A DNA stretch of 12,224 nt from 66-474 sp035249175 (GTDB taxonomy: Bacteria; Pseudomonadota; Gammaproteobacteria; Xanthomonadales; Rhodanobacteraceae). The position numbers and the translations under genes were made by a program. The stretch's first letter is position 1. Each line of letters begins with the position of its first letter. Of this stretch, positions 1-5,902 are shown one piece after another. The stretch is from positions 1 through 12,224 of the forward strand of contig DATFGT010000111.1 in the NCBI GenBank assembly GCA_035249175.1, read 5' to 3'. A model generated the notes under the pieces. That model made no database searches. It was not told the DNA's origin and saw only the letters and a list, made by a program, of their open reading frames with translations.

Positions 1-1
1 G

Positions 2-1180
2 GTGCTGGCGTTCCTGCGCGACTTGATCGCGCGCGCCAGGCCGGTCGCGCAGCGTGAACTGGAAGAATTGCGCGAATTCGCGCGCCGCGAATTGCAGATC
101 GAGAATCTCGAAGCCTGGGACGTCGCGTACGCATCGGAAAAATTGCGTCTCGCGCGTTATGCGCTGGACGAGGAACAACTGAAGGCGTATTTCCCGCTGC
201 CGTCGGTGCTGGACGGCATGTTCCAGGTGGCGAGCCGGTTGTATGGGATCACGGTGGCGCCGGCGGCCGAAAGCGTGGACGTGTGGCACCCGGACGTGCG
301 CTATTGCGAGTTGCGCGATGCGAGCGGCAAGCCGATCGCCGCCGTGTATCTGGATTTGTACGCGCGCAGCGGCAAACGTGGCGGTGCGTGGATGGATGTG
401 TGCCGCGCGCGCTTTCACGACGGCAGTGACGTGCAGCTGCCGGTCGCTTTCCTCACCTGCAATTTCGCGCCGCCCGCGGGCGGGCGGGCGTCGCTGCTGA
501 CGCATGACGACGTGCAGACGATGTTCCACGAGTTCGGCCATGGCCTGCACCACATGCTCACGCGCATCGATCTGCCGTCGATCGGCGGCATCGATGGCGT
601 GGAGTGGGATGCGGTGGAACTGCCCAGCCAGTTCATGGAGAACTTCTGCTGGAACCGGAAGGCGCTGGATCTGTTCGCCAGGCACTGGTCGAGTGGCGAA
701 AGGCTTCCGGACGAGCTGTTCGACAAGATGCTGGCCGCACGCCATTTTCAGGCCGGCATGTTCCTGTGCCGGCAACTGGAGTTCGGCCTGTTCGATTTCC
801 TGCTGCACGCCGATTACGATCCGACGCGTGGCGCGCGGGTAATGGAAACCCTTGAAGCCGCGCGACGCGAAGCCGCGGTGTTGTATCCGCCGGCGTGGCA
901 GCGCTTCCCGCATGCATTCACGCACGTCTTCGCGGGCGGCTATGCGGCGGGTTATTACAGTTATCTGTGGGCCGAAGTTCTGTCGGCCGACGTGTTCGGC
1001 GCGTTCGAGGAAAGCGCTGGCGAAGAGGGTGACGTGATCGATGCCACCACCGGCGCGCGTTTCCGCAATGAGGTCCTGAGCGTAGGCGCCAGCCGCCCGG
1101 CGCTGGAAAGCTTCATCGCCTTCCGCGGCCGCGCACCGCAGCCGGATGCGTTGTTGCGGTCGTACGGCCTCGCCGCGTGA
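2..1180 (+). CDS. prlC: Oligopeptidase A (M3 zinc metallopeptidase), C-terminal part
   Basis: This is the catalytic C-terminal half of a cytosolic M3-family zinc endopeptidase that degrades short peptides, including cleaved signal peptides. The start lies upstream of the window, so 392 codons are visible of roughly 680 expected. Numbering from the first full codon, the zinc motif HEFGH is at residues 176-180 (H176, H180, catalytic E177). The third ligand is probably E206 in VELPSQ, by analogy with thimet oligopeptidase. The substrate-binding tyrosine loop GYAAGYYSYLW follows near residue 314. The end, FRGRAPQPDALLRSYG, matches the OpdA/PrlC type of ending rather than Dcp. It ends with TGA 13 bp before the stop of the convergent GPP34 remnant, and I see no terminator between them. 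The identity is secure; only the 5' truncation limits it. Confidence 0.95.
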   Translation: MLAFLRDLIARARPVAQRELEELREFARRELQIENLEAWDVAYASEKLRLARYALDEEQLKAYFPLPSVLDGMFQVASRLYGITVAPAAESVDVWHPDVRYCELRDASGKPIAAVYLDLYARSGKRGGAWMDVCRARFHDGSDVQLPVAFLTCNFAPPAGGRASLLTHDDVQTMFHEFGHGLHHMLTRIDLPSIGGIDGVEWDAVELPSQFMENFCWNRKALDLFARHWSSGERLPDELFDKMLAARHFQAGMFLCRQLEFGLFDFLLHADYDPTRGARVMETLEAARREAAVLYPPAWQRFPHAFTHVFAGGYAAGYYSYLWAEVLSADVFGAFEESAGEEGDVIDATTGARFRNEVLSVGASRPALESFIAFRGRAPQPDALLRSYGLAA

Positions 1181-1193
1181 CTGATAGTTTCAC

Positions 1194-1672
1194 CTATGTG
1201 CGCGCGCCGGCGCTGCACGCGGCCGTCGTGGCGGCGCTGGTGGCGGCGGTAACGGCTTGCGTCTCCGTGCCACATTGGCCGAGCAGCAAGGCATCGTCCA
1301 CGCGCTGGCGGATGTCGTGTTCGACGCGTGCGTCGCGTTCGGGATAGACGTTCCGATAGAGCAACAGCAGTACGCGCCGCTCCAGCCGGCGTTGCCGCAG
1401 CCCGTCCAGGTCGCGCGAAAGATGCCATCCCCAATGCGAAAGGTCCTTGCCCGGTGTGGCCGCGATCGCCCGCAACGCATCATCCAGCGGCGCATCGTCG
1501 GTGGTGCGGCCGATCGTAGAGGCGGCTTTGTTGTCGATGCGGATGCGTCCGCGCAGGCCAGTTCCATCACGACTGCACCGGCGAGGCCGTAGTCCAGACC
1601 GATCGCGGCCTGCGGCAGCACGGTGCCGCGTTCGTCGTCAAGGGCCAGCAGCAACAAGTCGGTGGCGAGCAT
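1194..1672 (-). pseudogene. GPP34 (GOLPH3-like) family protein, frameshifted and shortened
   Basis: The GPP34 family includes eukaryotic GOLPH3, a phosphoinositide-binding Golgi protein; the role of bacterial members is poorly known. The gene starts at ATG 1672 behind a good AGGAG site 7 nt upstream. The N-terminus MLATDLLLLALDDERG, then LDYGLAGAVVMELA, is typical of the family. After that the frame changes. The family-like continuation (GRIRIDNK, DDAPLDDALRAIAA, SHWGWHLSRDLDGL, LLLLYRNVYPERD, RQRVDDALL) lies in another minus-strand frame ending at the TAG at 1194-1196. Restoring one base near 1556-1557 (GG to GGG on the plus strand) joins the two into about 159 codons. Compared with the family from memory, about a dozen residues seem missing between the DGLRQR helix and RRVLLLLY, and the C-terminal helices look short. 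So this is either a decaying gene or one with a sequencing error plus a divergent sequence. Without the correction the first frame reads into Arg/Pro-rich nonsense. Confidence 0.72.
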
Positions 1673-1692
1673 GGCGCACTCCTGGCAGGCTA

Positions 1693-1713
1693 GGGATGAT
1701 CGGGGATCGTCCC
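1693..1713. promoter_or_regulatory. Interrupted palindrome upstream of xthA (possible operator)
   Basis: Nine-base arms GGGATGATC (1693-1701) and GATCGTCCC (1705-1713) flank a GGG spacer and match at eight of nine positions. The ninth pair is T opposite G. The dyad lies in the 61-bp gap between the divergent GPP34 remnant and xthA. It sits where the -35 region of an xthA promoter would be. It does not resemble a LexA box. A binding role is inference from position and symmetry only. Confidence 0.35.
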
Positions 1714-1721
1714 GCACTGTT

Positions 1722-1727
1722 TACAAT
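1722..1727 (+). promoter_or_regulatory. Candidate -10 box of xthA
   Basis: TACAAT differs from TATAAT at one position and ends 6 nt before the xthA ATG at 1734. A transcript from it would begin at or very near the start codon, giving a leaderless mRNA. That fits the absence of any purine-rich ribosome-binding site before the ATG. No good -35 hexamer is visible at 16-18 nt upstream; the dyad at 1693-1713 occupies that position. Confidence 0.4.
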
Positions 1728-1733
1728 GTTGCC

Positions 1734-2501
1734 ATGCGGATCGCTTCCTGGAATGTCAATTCACTGAAAGTGCGGCTGCCGCATGTCGAGCAGTGGTGCC
1801 GCGAGGCGCAGCCCGACGTGCTTGCGCTGCAGGAAACCAAAACGGAAGACGAAAAATTTCCGCGGGAGGCCATCGAAGCGCTCGGCTACCACGTCGCGTA
1901 TTCCGGCCAGAAGACCTACAACGGCGTGGCGTTCCTGTCGCGCGAACCTTTGCAGGACGTGGTCGCGGGCGTCGATGGTTTCGAAGATCCGCACCGGCGC
2001 GTGCTGGCCGCCACGGTAGCGGGCGTGCGCATCGTGAACCTGTACGTCGTGAACGGGCAGAGCGTCGGCACCGAAAAATACGCCTGGAAACTCGAGTGGC
2101 TGGCTGCCATCACCCGCCATCTGCGGTCGGAAATGCAGCAGCACGACAAATTGGTCGTGCTGGGCGATTTCAACATTGCCCCGGAGGATCGCGACGTCCA
2201 CGATCCGGAAGCCTGGCGCGGACAAGTGCTGTGTTCCGGGCCCGAACGCGAGGCGTTGCGCGGCATTCTGGATTTGGGTTTCGTCGATTCGTTTCGCGCC
2301 TTCGTGGACGGCGCGGGCCATTTCAGTTGGTGGGATTACCGCCAGGCCGCTTTTCGCCGCAACCTGGGCCTGCGCATCGACCTGATCCTGGCCAGCGAAG
2401 CGCTGCGCGAGCGCATGATTTCGGCATCGATCGACCGCACGCCACGCACATGGGATCGTCCGTCCGACCACGCGCCGGTGGTGCTGGAACTTGCGAACTG
2501 A
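1734..2501 (+). CDS. xthA: Exodeoxyribonuclease III (AP endonuclease)
   Basis: This enzyme of base-excision repair cleaves DNA 5' to abasic sites and has 3'-5' exonuclease and 3'-phosphatase activity. The product is 255 aa, close to the usual 250-270. The ExoIII order of the exonuclease-endonuclease-phosphatase fold is complete. It begins MRIASWNVNSLKVRL with the metal-site Asn at residue 7, followed by LALQETK with the Glu metal ligand near residue 34. VVNGQSVGTEKYAWK comes next, then VVLGDFNIAPEDRDVHDP with the catalytic Asp and Asn near 144-146, and finally SDHAPVVLE with the catalytic His. The frame is open further upstream, but the start is set at 1734 because family members begin exactly with MRIASWN. 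No Shine-Dalgarno sequence precedes it. The UPF0149 gene follows 25 bp downstream on the same strand, so co-transcription is likely. Confidence 0.95.
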   Translation: MRIASWNVNSLKVRLPHVEQWCREAQPDVLALQETKTEDEKFPREAIEALGYHVAYSGQKTYNGVAFLSREPLQDVVAGVDGFEDPHRRVLAATVAGVRIVNLYVVNGQSVGTEKYAWKLEWLAAITRHLRSEMQQHDKLVVLGDFNIAPEDRDVHDPEAWRGQVLCSGPEREALRGILDLGFVDSFRAFVDGAGHFSWWDYRQAAFRRNLGLRIDLILASEALRERMISASIDRTPRTWDRPSDHAPVVLELAN

Positions 2502-2526
2502 AGCGGGCGCCCCGATCATCTGATCC

Positions 2527-3207
2527 ATGGACGAGGCGCCTGCCCATCGGGAAATCATCGATGACGCCGAGCTGGAAGTGCTCGATCGTTATCTGCGTGG
2601 CCACGCGCGCGATTCCGACGAAACGATGCTGCTGGATGGCGTGCATGGCATGCTGACCGCGCTGGCGATCGGCCCTGATCCGGCGCTGCCCGAGGAATGG
2701 TTGCCTGAAATCCTGCACGCGCCATTCGAGGATCCGGAGCAGGGTGCCGCGGTGCTGGGCTTGCTGGCCAAACTCAACGATTCGATTCCCGCCGAACTCG
2801 AAGGTGACATGTACGAACCCGTGCTGGGCGAGGTTGCGCCGGAACAGGCGACGCACAGCGACCTGAGCGCAGCCGGATGGTGCGAAGGATTCAGCCGCGG
2901 CATCGACTTGCGCGCGTCGATCTGGGAAGCACGCCTGGCCGAGGATGGCGAACTGCTGGAGATGCTTTCGCCCATCATGGCGCTCGCGGTGGACGAGGGT
3001 GTGCTGGCCGCCGACGTGCCCATCGCCAAGCTCGACGACAACGAGTACGAAGCCTGCCTCGCGCAGATTCCGGACGTGGTGGAAGCCGTCGCGCATTACT
3101 GGCGTGTGCGCCCGCCCACGGAACGCGAGCGCACCGCGGGTGGCGGCGCGTCATCCAGCGCGTTTGCAAGTGCACCGGCGCGGCGCGGCGGTCGCTGGGT
3201 GCACTAG
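2527..3207 (+). CDS. UPF0149 / YecA-YgfB family protein
   Basis: The product is 226 aa, a soluble, acidic, helical protein of a family whose biochemical role is not settled. Family features are visible: the helix LDGVHGMLTALAIGPDPALPEEWLPEIL (about residues 36-63), the Y-x-P of MYEP near residue 98, and the W-C-x-GF-x-x-G element AGWCEGFSRGIDL (about 118-130). The tail after YWRVRPP is rich in Ala, Ser, Gly and Arg and low in complexity. It lacks the Cys-rich SEC-C zinc motif that ends longer YecA proteins, and I found no such motif in the other plus-strand frames just downstream. The length is nearer to YgfB (about 190 aa) plus a tail. The start at 2527 has no strong ribosome-binding site. 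It lies 25 bp after xthA and may depend on that transcript. Family assignment is fairly sure; function is unknown. Confidence 0.8.
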   Translation: MDEAPAHREIIDDAELEVLDRYLRGHARDSDETMLLDGVHGMLTALAIGPDPALPEEWLPEILHAPFEDPEQGAAVLGLLAKLNDSIPAELEGDMYEPVLGEVAPEQATHSDLSAAGWCEGFSRGIDLRASIWEARLAEDGELLEMLSPIMALAVDEGVLAADVPIAKLDDNEYEACLAQIPDVVEAVAHYWRVRPPTERERTAGGGASSSAFASAPARRGGRWVH

Positions 3208-3477
3208 GTTTTGCGATCGTCCATGATCGCGGCTTCGTTGCTCCGTGCAGTCCAAACGCATCAAGCCTGTCGAGACCAGAACTCTTCACCAACAGCTGCT
3301 GCGCAACGCCTCGCTCGTGGCTTGCTCGCGACGGTTCGTCGAAGTTTCCCTGTTCCCGAATCCGGCTGCTGCAGGGCGCCGCGTCGCGTGGCGTGAACAC
3401 TGCGTTCGCTCGGCGGCTATTGGTTTTGCAGCCGGGAAAGCGCATCTTGATCGTATCGAAACCCTGAGGAGGCGATC
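3208..3477. other. Non-coding gap before the pirin gene
   Basis: No convincing gene is visible on either strand. A small hairpin (GCGATC 3213-3218 with GATCGC 3225-3230) lies just after the UPF0149 stop. It lacks a T-run, so it is at best a weak terminator candidate. The 3' end carries a strong ribosome-binding site (GAGGAG) for the pirin gene. No clear promoter could be assigned. Confidence 0.5.
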
Positions 3478-4317
3478 ATGTCTTCCCGCACCATCACCCG
3501 CCGCGTGCGCGGCATCCCCACGTCCGACGGCGCCGGTGTCAAGCTGACCCGCGTGATCGGCCAGCCGACGCTGGATTCGCTGGACCCCTTCCTGCTGCTG
3601 GACGAGTTCGGTTCCGAAGCGGCTACCGACTACATCGCCGGATTTCCCGACCACCCGCATCGCGGTTTTGAAACCGTCACCTACATGCTGGACGGCCGTA
3701 TGCGCCACCGCGACAACCACGGCAATTCCGGCCTGCTGGAATCCGGCAGCGTGCAGTGGATGACCGCCGGACGTGGCATCGTGCATTCGGAAATGCCGGA
3801 ACAGGAACATGGCCTGATGCGCGGCTTCCAGTTGTGGGTGAACCTGTCCGCGAAAGACAAGATGGTCCCGCCGCGTTATCAGGACATCGCGCCATCGATG
3901 ATCCCGACCGCCGAACTTGCGCCGGACGTGAAGGTCCGAGTGGTCGCGGGTGAGATGTTCGGCGTGCGCGGCCCGGTGGACGGCATCGCGATCGCGCCCG
4001 TGTATCTCGACATCGCGCTGGAACCCGGCGCGAAGCTGTCGGTGCCGCTCCCGGAAAACCACAGTGCATTCGCCTATGTGTTCGAAGGCGATTCCGTGCA
4101 GGTCGGCGCGGAAACGCTGGGCCTCCGGGAGCTCGGTGTGCTGTCGAAAGGCGATACCGTTGAACTCGCTGTCGGCCATGGTGCGAAGACCGCACGCGTG
4201 CTGCTGGTCGCGGGACGGCCGCTCAACGAACCGGTTGCGCGCTATGGCCCGTTCGTGATGAACACGCCCGAGCAGATCGTGCAGGCCATGCAGGACTACC
4301 AAGCCGGACGGTTCTGA
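3478..4317 (+). CDS. Pirin family protein (cupin, putative quercetinase-type)
   Basis: Bicupin iron protein of 279 aa, the normal pirin length being about 230-290. The N-terminal pirin signature is complete. PFLLLDEFG (37-45) is followed by FPDHPHRGFETVTYMLDG (56-73), HRDNHGN (77-83), then GSVQWMTAGRGIVHSEMP (90-107). The four metal ligands of human pirin correspond to H59, H61, H103 and E105, and all are present. The C-terminal pirin_C cupin follows (about 170-275), ending MNTPEQIVQAMQDYQAGRF as family members do. Bacterial pirins include YhhW-type quercetin 2,3-dioxygenases and proteins that bind metabolic enzymes; the sequence does not decide between them. The start at 3478 is supported by GAGGAG about 8 nt upstream. 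It stands alone between long non-coding stretches. Confidence 0.92.
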   Translation: MSSRTITRRVRGIPTSDGAGVKLTRVIGQPTLDSLDPFLLLDEFGSEAATDYIAGFPDHPHRGFETVTYMLDGRMRHRDNHGNSGLLESGSVQWMTAGRGIVHSEMPEQEHGLMRGFQLWVNLSAKDKMVPPRYQDIAPSMIPTAELAPDVKVRVVAGEMFGVRGPVDGIAIAPVYLDIALEPGAKLSVPLPENHSAFAYVFEGDSVQVGAETLGLRELGVLSKGDTVELAVGHGAKTARVLLVAGRPLNEPVARYGPFVMNTPEQIVQAMQDYQAGRF

Positions 4318-5081
4318 CCGCCTTGGAGTCGAGCGGTCGCGCCGGCTCGAACCTGCGCGGCTGAAAACAATCGTTCGGCCGCGGCGGAGCATTGGCTCAC
4401 CGGTGGACCGGCCGGCGACACGGCTGGCCGGTCCACCGGCGCGGAACTCGCGGTCCGATCGCGTCAATCGGCGCGTCGGCCGCGGCTGGCCGGCAAACCG
4501 AACGAGTCGACGTCCCGGCGTCTTCCCAACAGCTGCCGTTCACATGCGTCGTGCTCGGATCGCCTCAAGTTTCGCATGTCCGATCCAAACGGACAGTGCG
4601 ACCCGGCGCGGGTTCCCGTGGATGGGCGGATGCGGCGCCAGGGTTGAAACAATCTCAACTTCGCCTTGCAAAAACATCGCTACCTGGCTGCTTGCAGGTT
4701 GCGTAGCATGCACGTTATTCAAGTGGCGAGGTCAGTGATCATGCACATTCCACTGCACAAACTTGTTGTGTGGGCGCGCCGGGTGGCGGCGCTTGGCGAG
4801 AATCAAACCCTGTGGCGAGCGACGCGGGATGCAGCGAAGAAATCGGAAGGCCGCTTGCGCGAGCCTGACACGGGCGGCCGCGTCACGGACCCGTGCCCCA
4901 CAGGGCGCATCACATCGCGGAAGTGGGTGATCGCAGGACTGCGATGACGCATATCGGGGCGGCGACGACGGAAGCACTCATGGTGATGGCCGACGATCAG
5001 GGCCGGAAGTGCGGCATCGATCGGCAGGTCAACGATCCCGACCGACGGCGACGGCGTCGCAGCTCCGAACCTTCTTGACGC
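4318..5081. other. Long gene-poor interval between pirin and phasin genes
   Basis: About 760 bp with no convincing gene. It contains the strong hairpin at 4400-4439 and a direct repeat of CGGCTGGCCGG (4421-4431 and 4483-4493). There is also a small dyad GTTGA-n7-TCAAC (4643-4659) and a nested stem-loop at 4679-4707. Two tiny plus-strand frames overlap by ATGA (4741-4947, 68 codons; 4944-5078, 44 codons). Their composition is weak and I recognise neither product. The interval could hold a remnant or a small RNA, but nothing here proves it. Confidence 0.5.
4400..4439. repeat. Strong 17-bp hairpin downstream of the pirin gene
   Basis: The arms 4400-4416 and 4423-4439 are complementary over 17 positions with a 6-nt loop (GACACG). 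Fourteen outer pairs are perfect Watson-Crick and one inner pair is G-T. It lies 82 bp after the pirin stop. No T-run follows on either strand, so it is not a standard intrinsic terminator. It could protect the pirin mRNA 3' end or be one copy of a dispersed REP-like palindrome. Confidence 0.7.
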
Positions 5082-5110
5082 AAAAAAACCGGACGGCTTG
5101 CGCCGTCCGG
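5082..5110 (-). terminator. Rho-independent terminator of the phasin gene
   Basis: Read on the minus strand, CCGGACGGC, a GCAA loop and GCCGTCCGG form a perfect 9-bp GC-rich stem followed directly by seven T residues. It lies about 90 nt beyond the phasin stop codon and is oriented to end that transcript. Confidence 0.9.
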
Positions 5111-5162
5111 CTGGAGTCGCGCTGGCGGAGGGAGGGGGATCTCTGCCGCGCGTACTTTTTTC

Positions 5163-5202
5163 GATACCTTGCGGGAGGTATCTTCTCGATCCCTTTCGGG
5201 AT
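5163..5202 (-). other. Tandem stem-loops in the phasin 3' UTR
   Basis: Two small hairpins lie between the phasin stop codon and the terminator. The first (5189-5202) has a 5-bp ATCCC/GGGAT stem closed, on the mRNA, by a GAAA tetraloop; its edge overlaps the TAA stop. The second (5163-5182) has a 7-bp GATACCT/AGGTATC stem. Neither is followed by T residues on the minus strand, so they are not terminators. They may stabilise or regulate the mRNA. Confidence 0.5.
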
Positions 5203-5573
5203 TAGCGCGCCTTCTTGGCGGGCGCGGCGGCGTCGTTGGCCGCCTTCATGCTGTTGCGGGTCAGGTCGCCGAACTGCTCGGCGGTCTTCTGCGCGATGCC
5301 CAGGATTTCCTGGCTGGTCGCGTAGGCGGCTTCGGCGCTGTCACGCGCGAAATCGATACCCTTCGGCCACAGCGCGGTGACATCCTGGATTTCACGGGCT
5401 TCCAGCGAATCGGCGACGAATGCCAGGTTCGACTTGGCCTGCGACTCCAGCGCCTTGACCTGCAGGCTCTGGATTTCGGCGATGCCCTTCAGCGCAGCGA
5501 GCTGCGCCTTGTAGGCCTGCTCGGCGAACTGCTTGCCGAGGTCGAGCGACTGCTTCTGGAACTGGCTGTACAT
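5202..5573 (-). CDS. Phasin family protein
   Basis: Small amphipathic helical protein of 123 aa of the phasin_2/PhaP type. Such proteins coat polyhydroxyalkanoate granules; related ones occur in bacteria that make little or no PHA. The N-terminal MYSQFQKQSLDLGKQFAEQAYKAQLAALKGIAEIQSLQVKAL pattern is characteristic. So are the central SNLAFVADSLEAREIQDVTALWPKG part and an Ala/Lys tail ending AAAPAKKAR. There is no signal peptide or membrane segment. The start is placed at ATG 5573, behind an AGAGGG site. The frame extends upstream to an ATG at 5657, but that part crosses the likely promoter and looks unlike protein. No PHA synthase, thiolase or reductase gene is in the window. A single-gene transcript is likely, with its own terminator at 5082-5110. 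Confidence 0.88.
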   Translation of the reverse strand: MYSQFQKQSLDLGKQFAEQAYKAQLAALKGIAEIQSLQVKALESQAKSNLAFVADSLEAREIQDVTALWPKGIDFARDSAEAAYATSQEILGIAQKTAEQFGDLTRNSMKAANDAAAPAKKAR

Positions 5574-5902
5574 GGTGTGCGCCCTCTTTGGCAGGGGTGG
5601 GTGGGAACTGGTGCCTACTCTAACGCACTTTATTGTGCAGTGCAACATAAAAACCAACGACGTTCAGAAGGCGTTTATAAAGCCTTTTCAATCAATCAGT
5701 TAAATCAGCGCAAAAGAAGGCCGAGAATGGTGCAATGCAGCGTCGCTTGCCTGCATGCGCCTTGCTGATTGCCCTGGCGAGAGAGTGGCGCCGCATCGGG
5801 GATGGTCGGGTCGACGCCAGCCCCTTCCAGGGCACGACGCGACCCGCGCGAACGCTTCACGCCCGGCCTGCATTCCCAATGGTGGGGGTTGAAGCGGCGC
5901 GC
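5574..5902. other. Non-coding interval upstream of the phasin gene
   Basis: The phasin side (about 5615-5705) is locally AT-rich and holds the promoter candidate plus a short inverted repeat AAGGC-n9-GCCTT (5668-5686). The rest, 5706-5902, is GC-rich. It lies downstream of the EAL-HDOD gene on the minus strand. I see no T-tailed terminator and no credible gene there. Confidence 0.5.
5617..5645 (-). promoter_or_regulatory. Candidate phasin promoter
   Basis: Read on the minus strand, TTGCAC (5645-5640), a 17-nt spacer and TAGAGT (5622-5617) form a modest sigma-70-like promoter. It would start the transcript about 35-40 nt before the ATG at 5573. The match to consensus is only partial. An imperfect palindrome TTGTGCA-G-TGCAACA (5633-5647) overlaps the -35 element and could be an operator. 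Confidence 0.35.

Noticed and set aside
1761..2656. Open frames on both strands across xthA
   Set aside because: Composition and position mark them as shadows of exonuclease III, whose full motif set is in the other frame.
3213..3230. Hairpin after the UPF0149 gene as an intrinsic terminator
   Set aside because: The stem is only 6 bp and no T-run follows.
3240..3470. Minus-strand peptide-like stretch in the gap before pirin
   Set aside because: It has no start with a ribosome-binding site and no recognisable domain, and it runs on as antisense of the UPF0149 gene.
3286..4467. Long minus-strand open frame (393 codons) across the pirin gene
   Set aside because: It mirrors the pirin codons and has no recognisable domain; the pirin gene is unambiguous.
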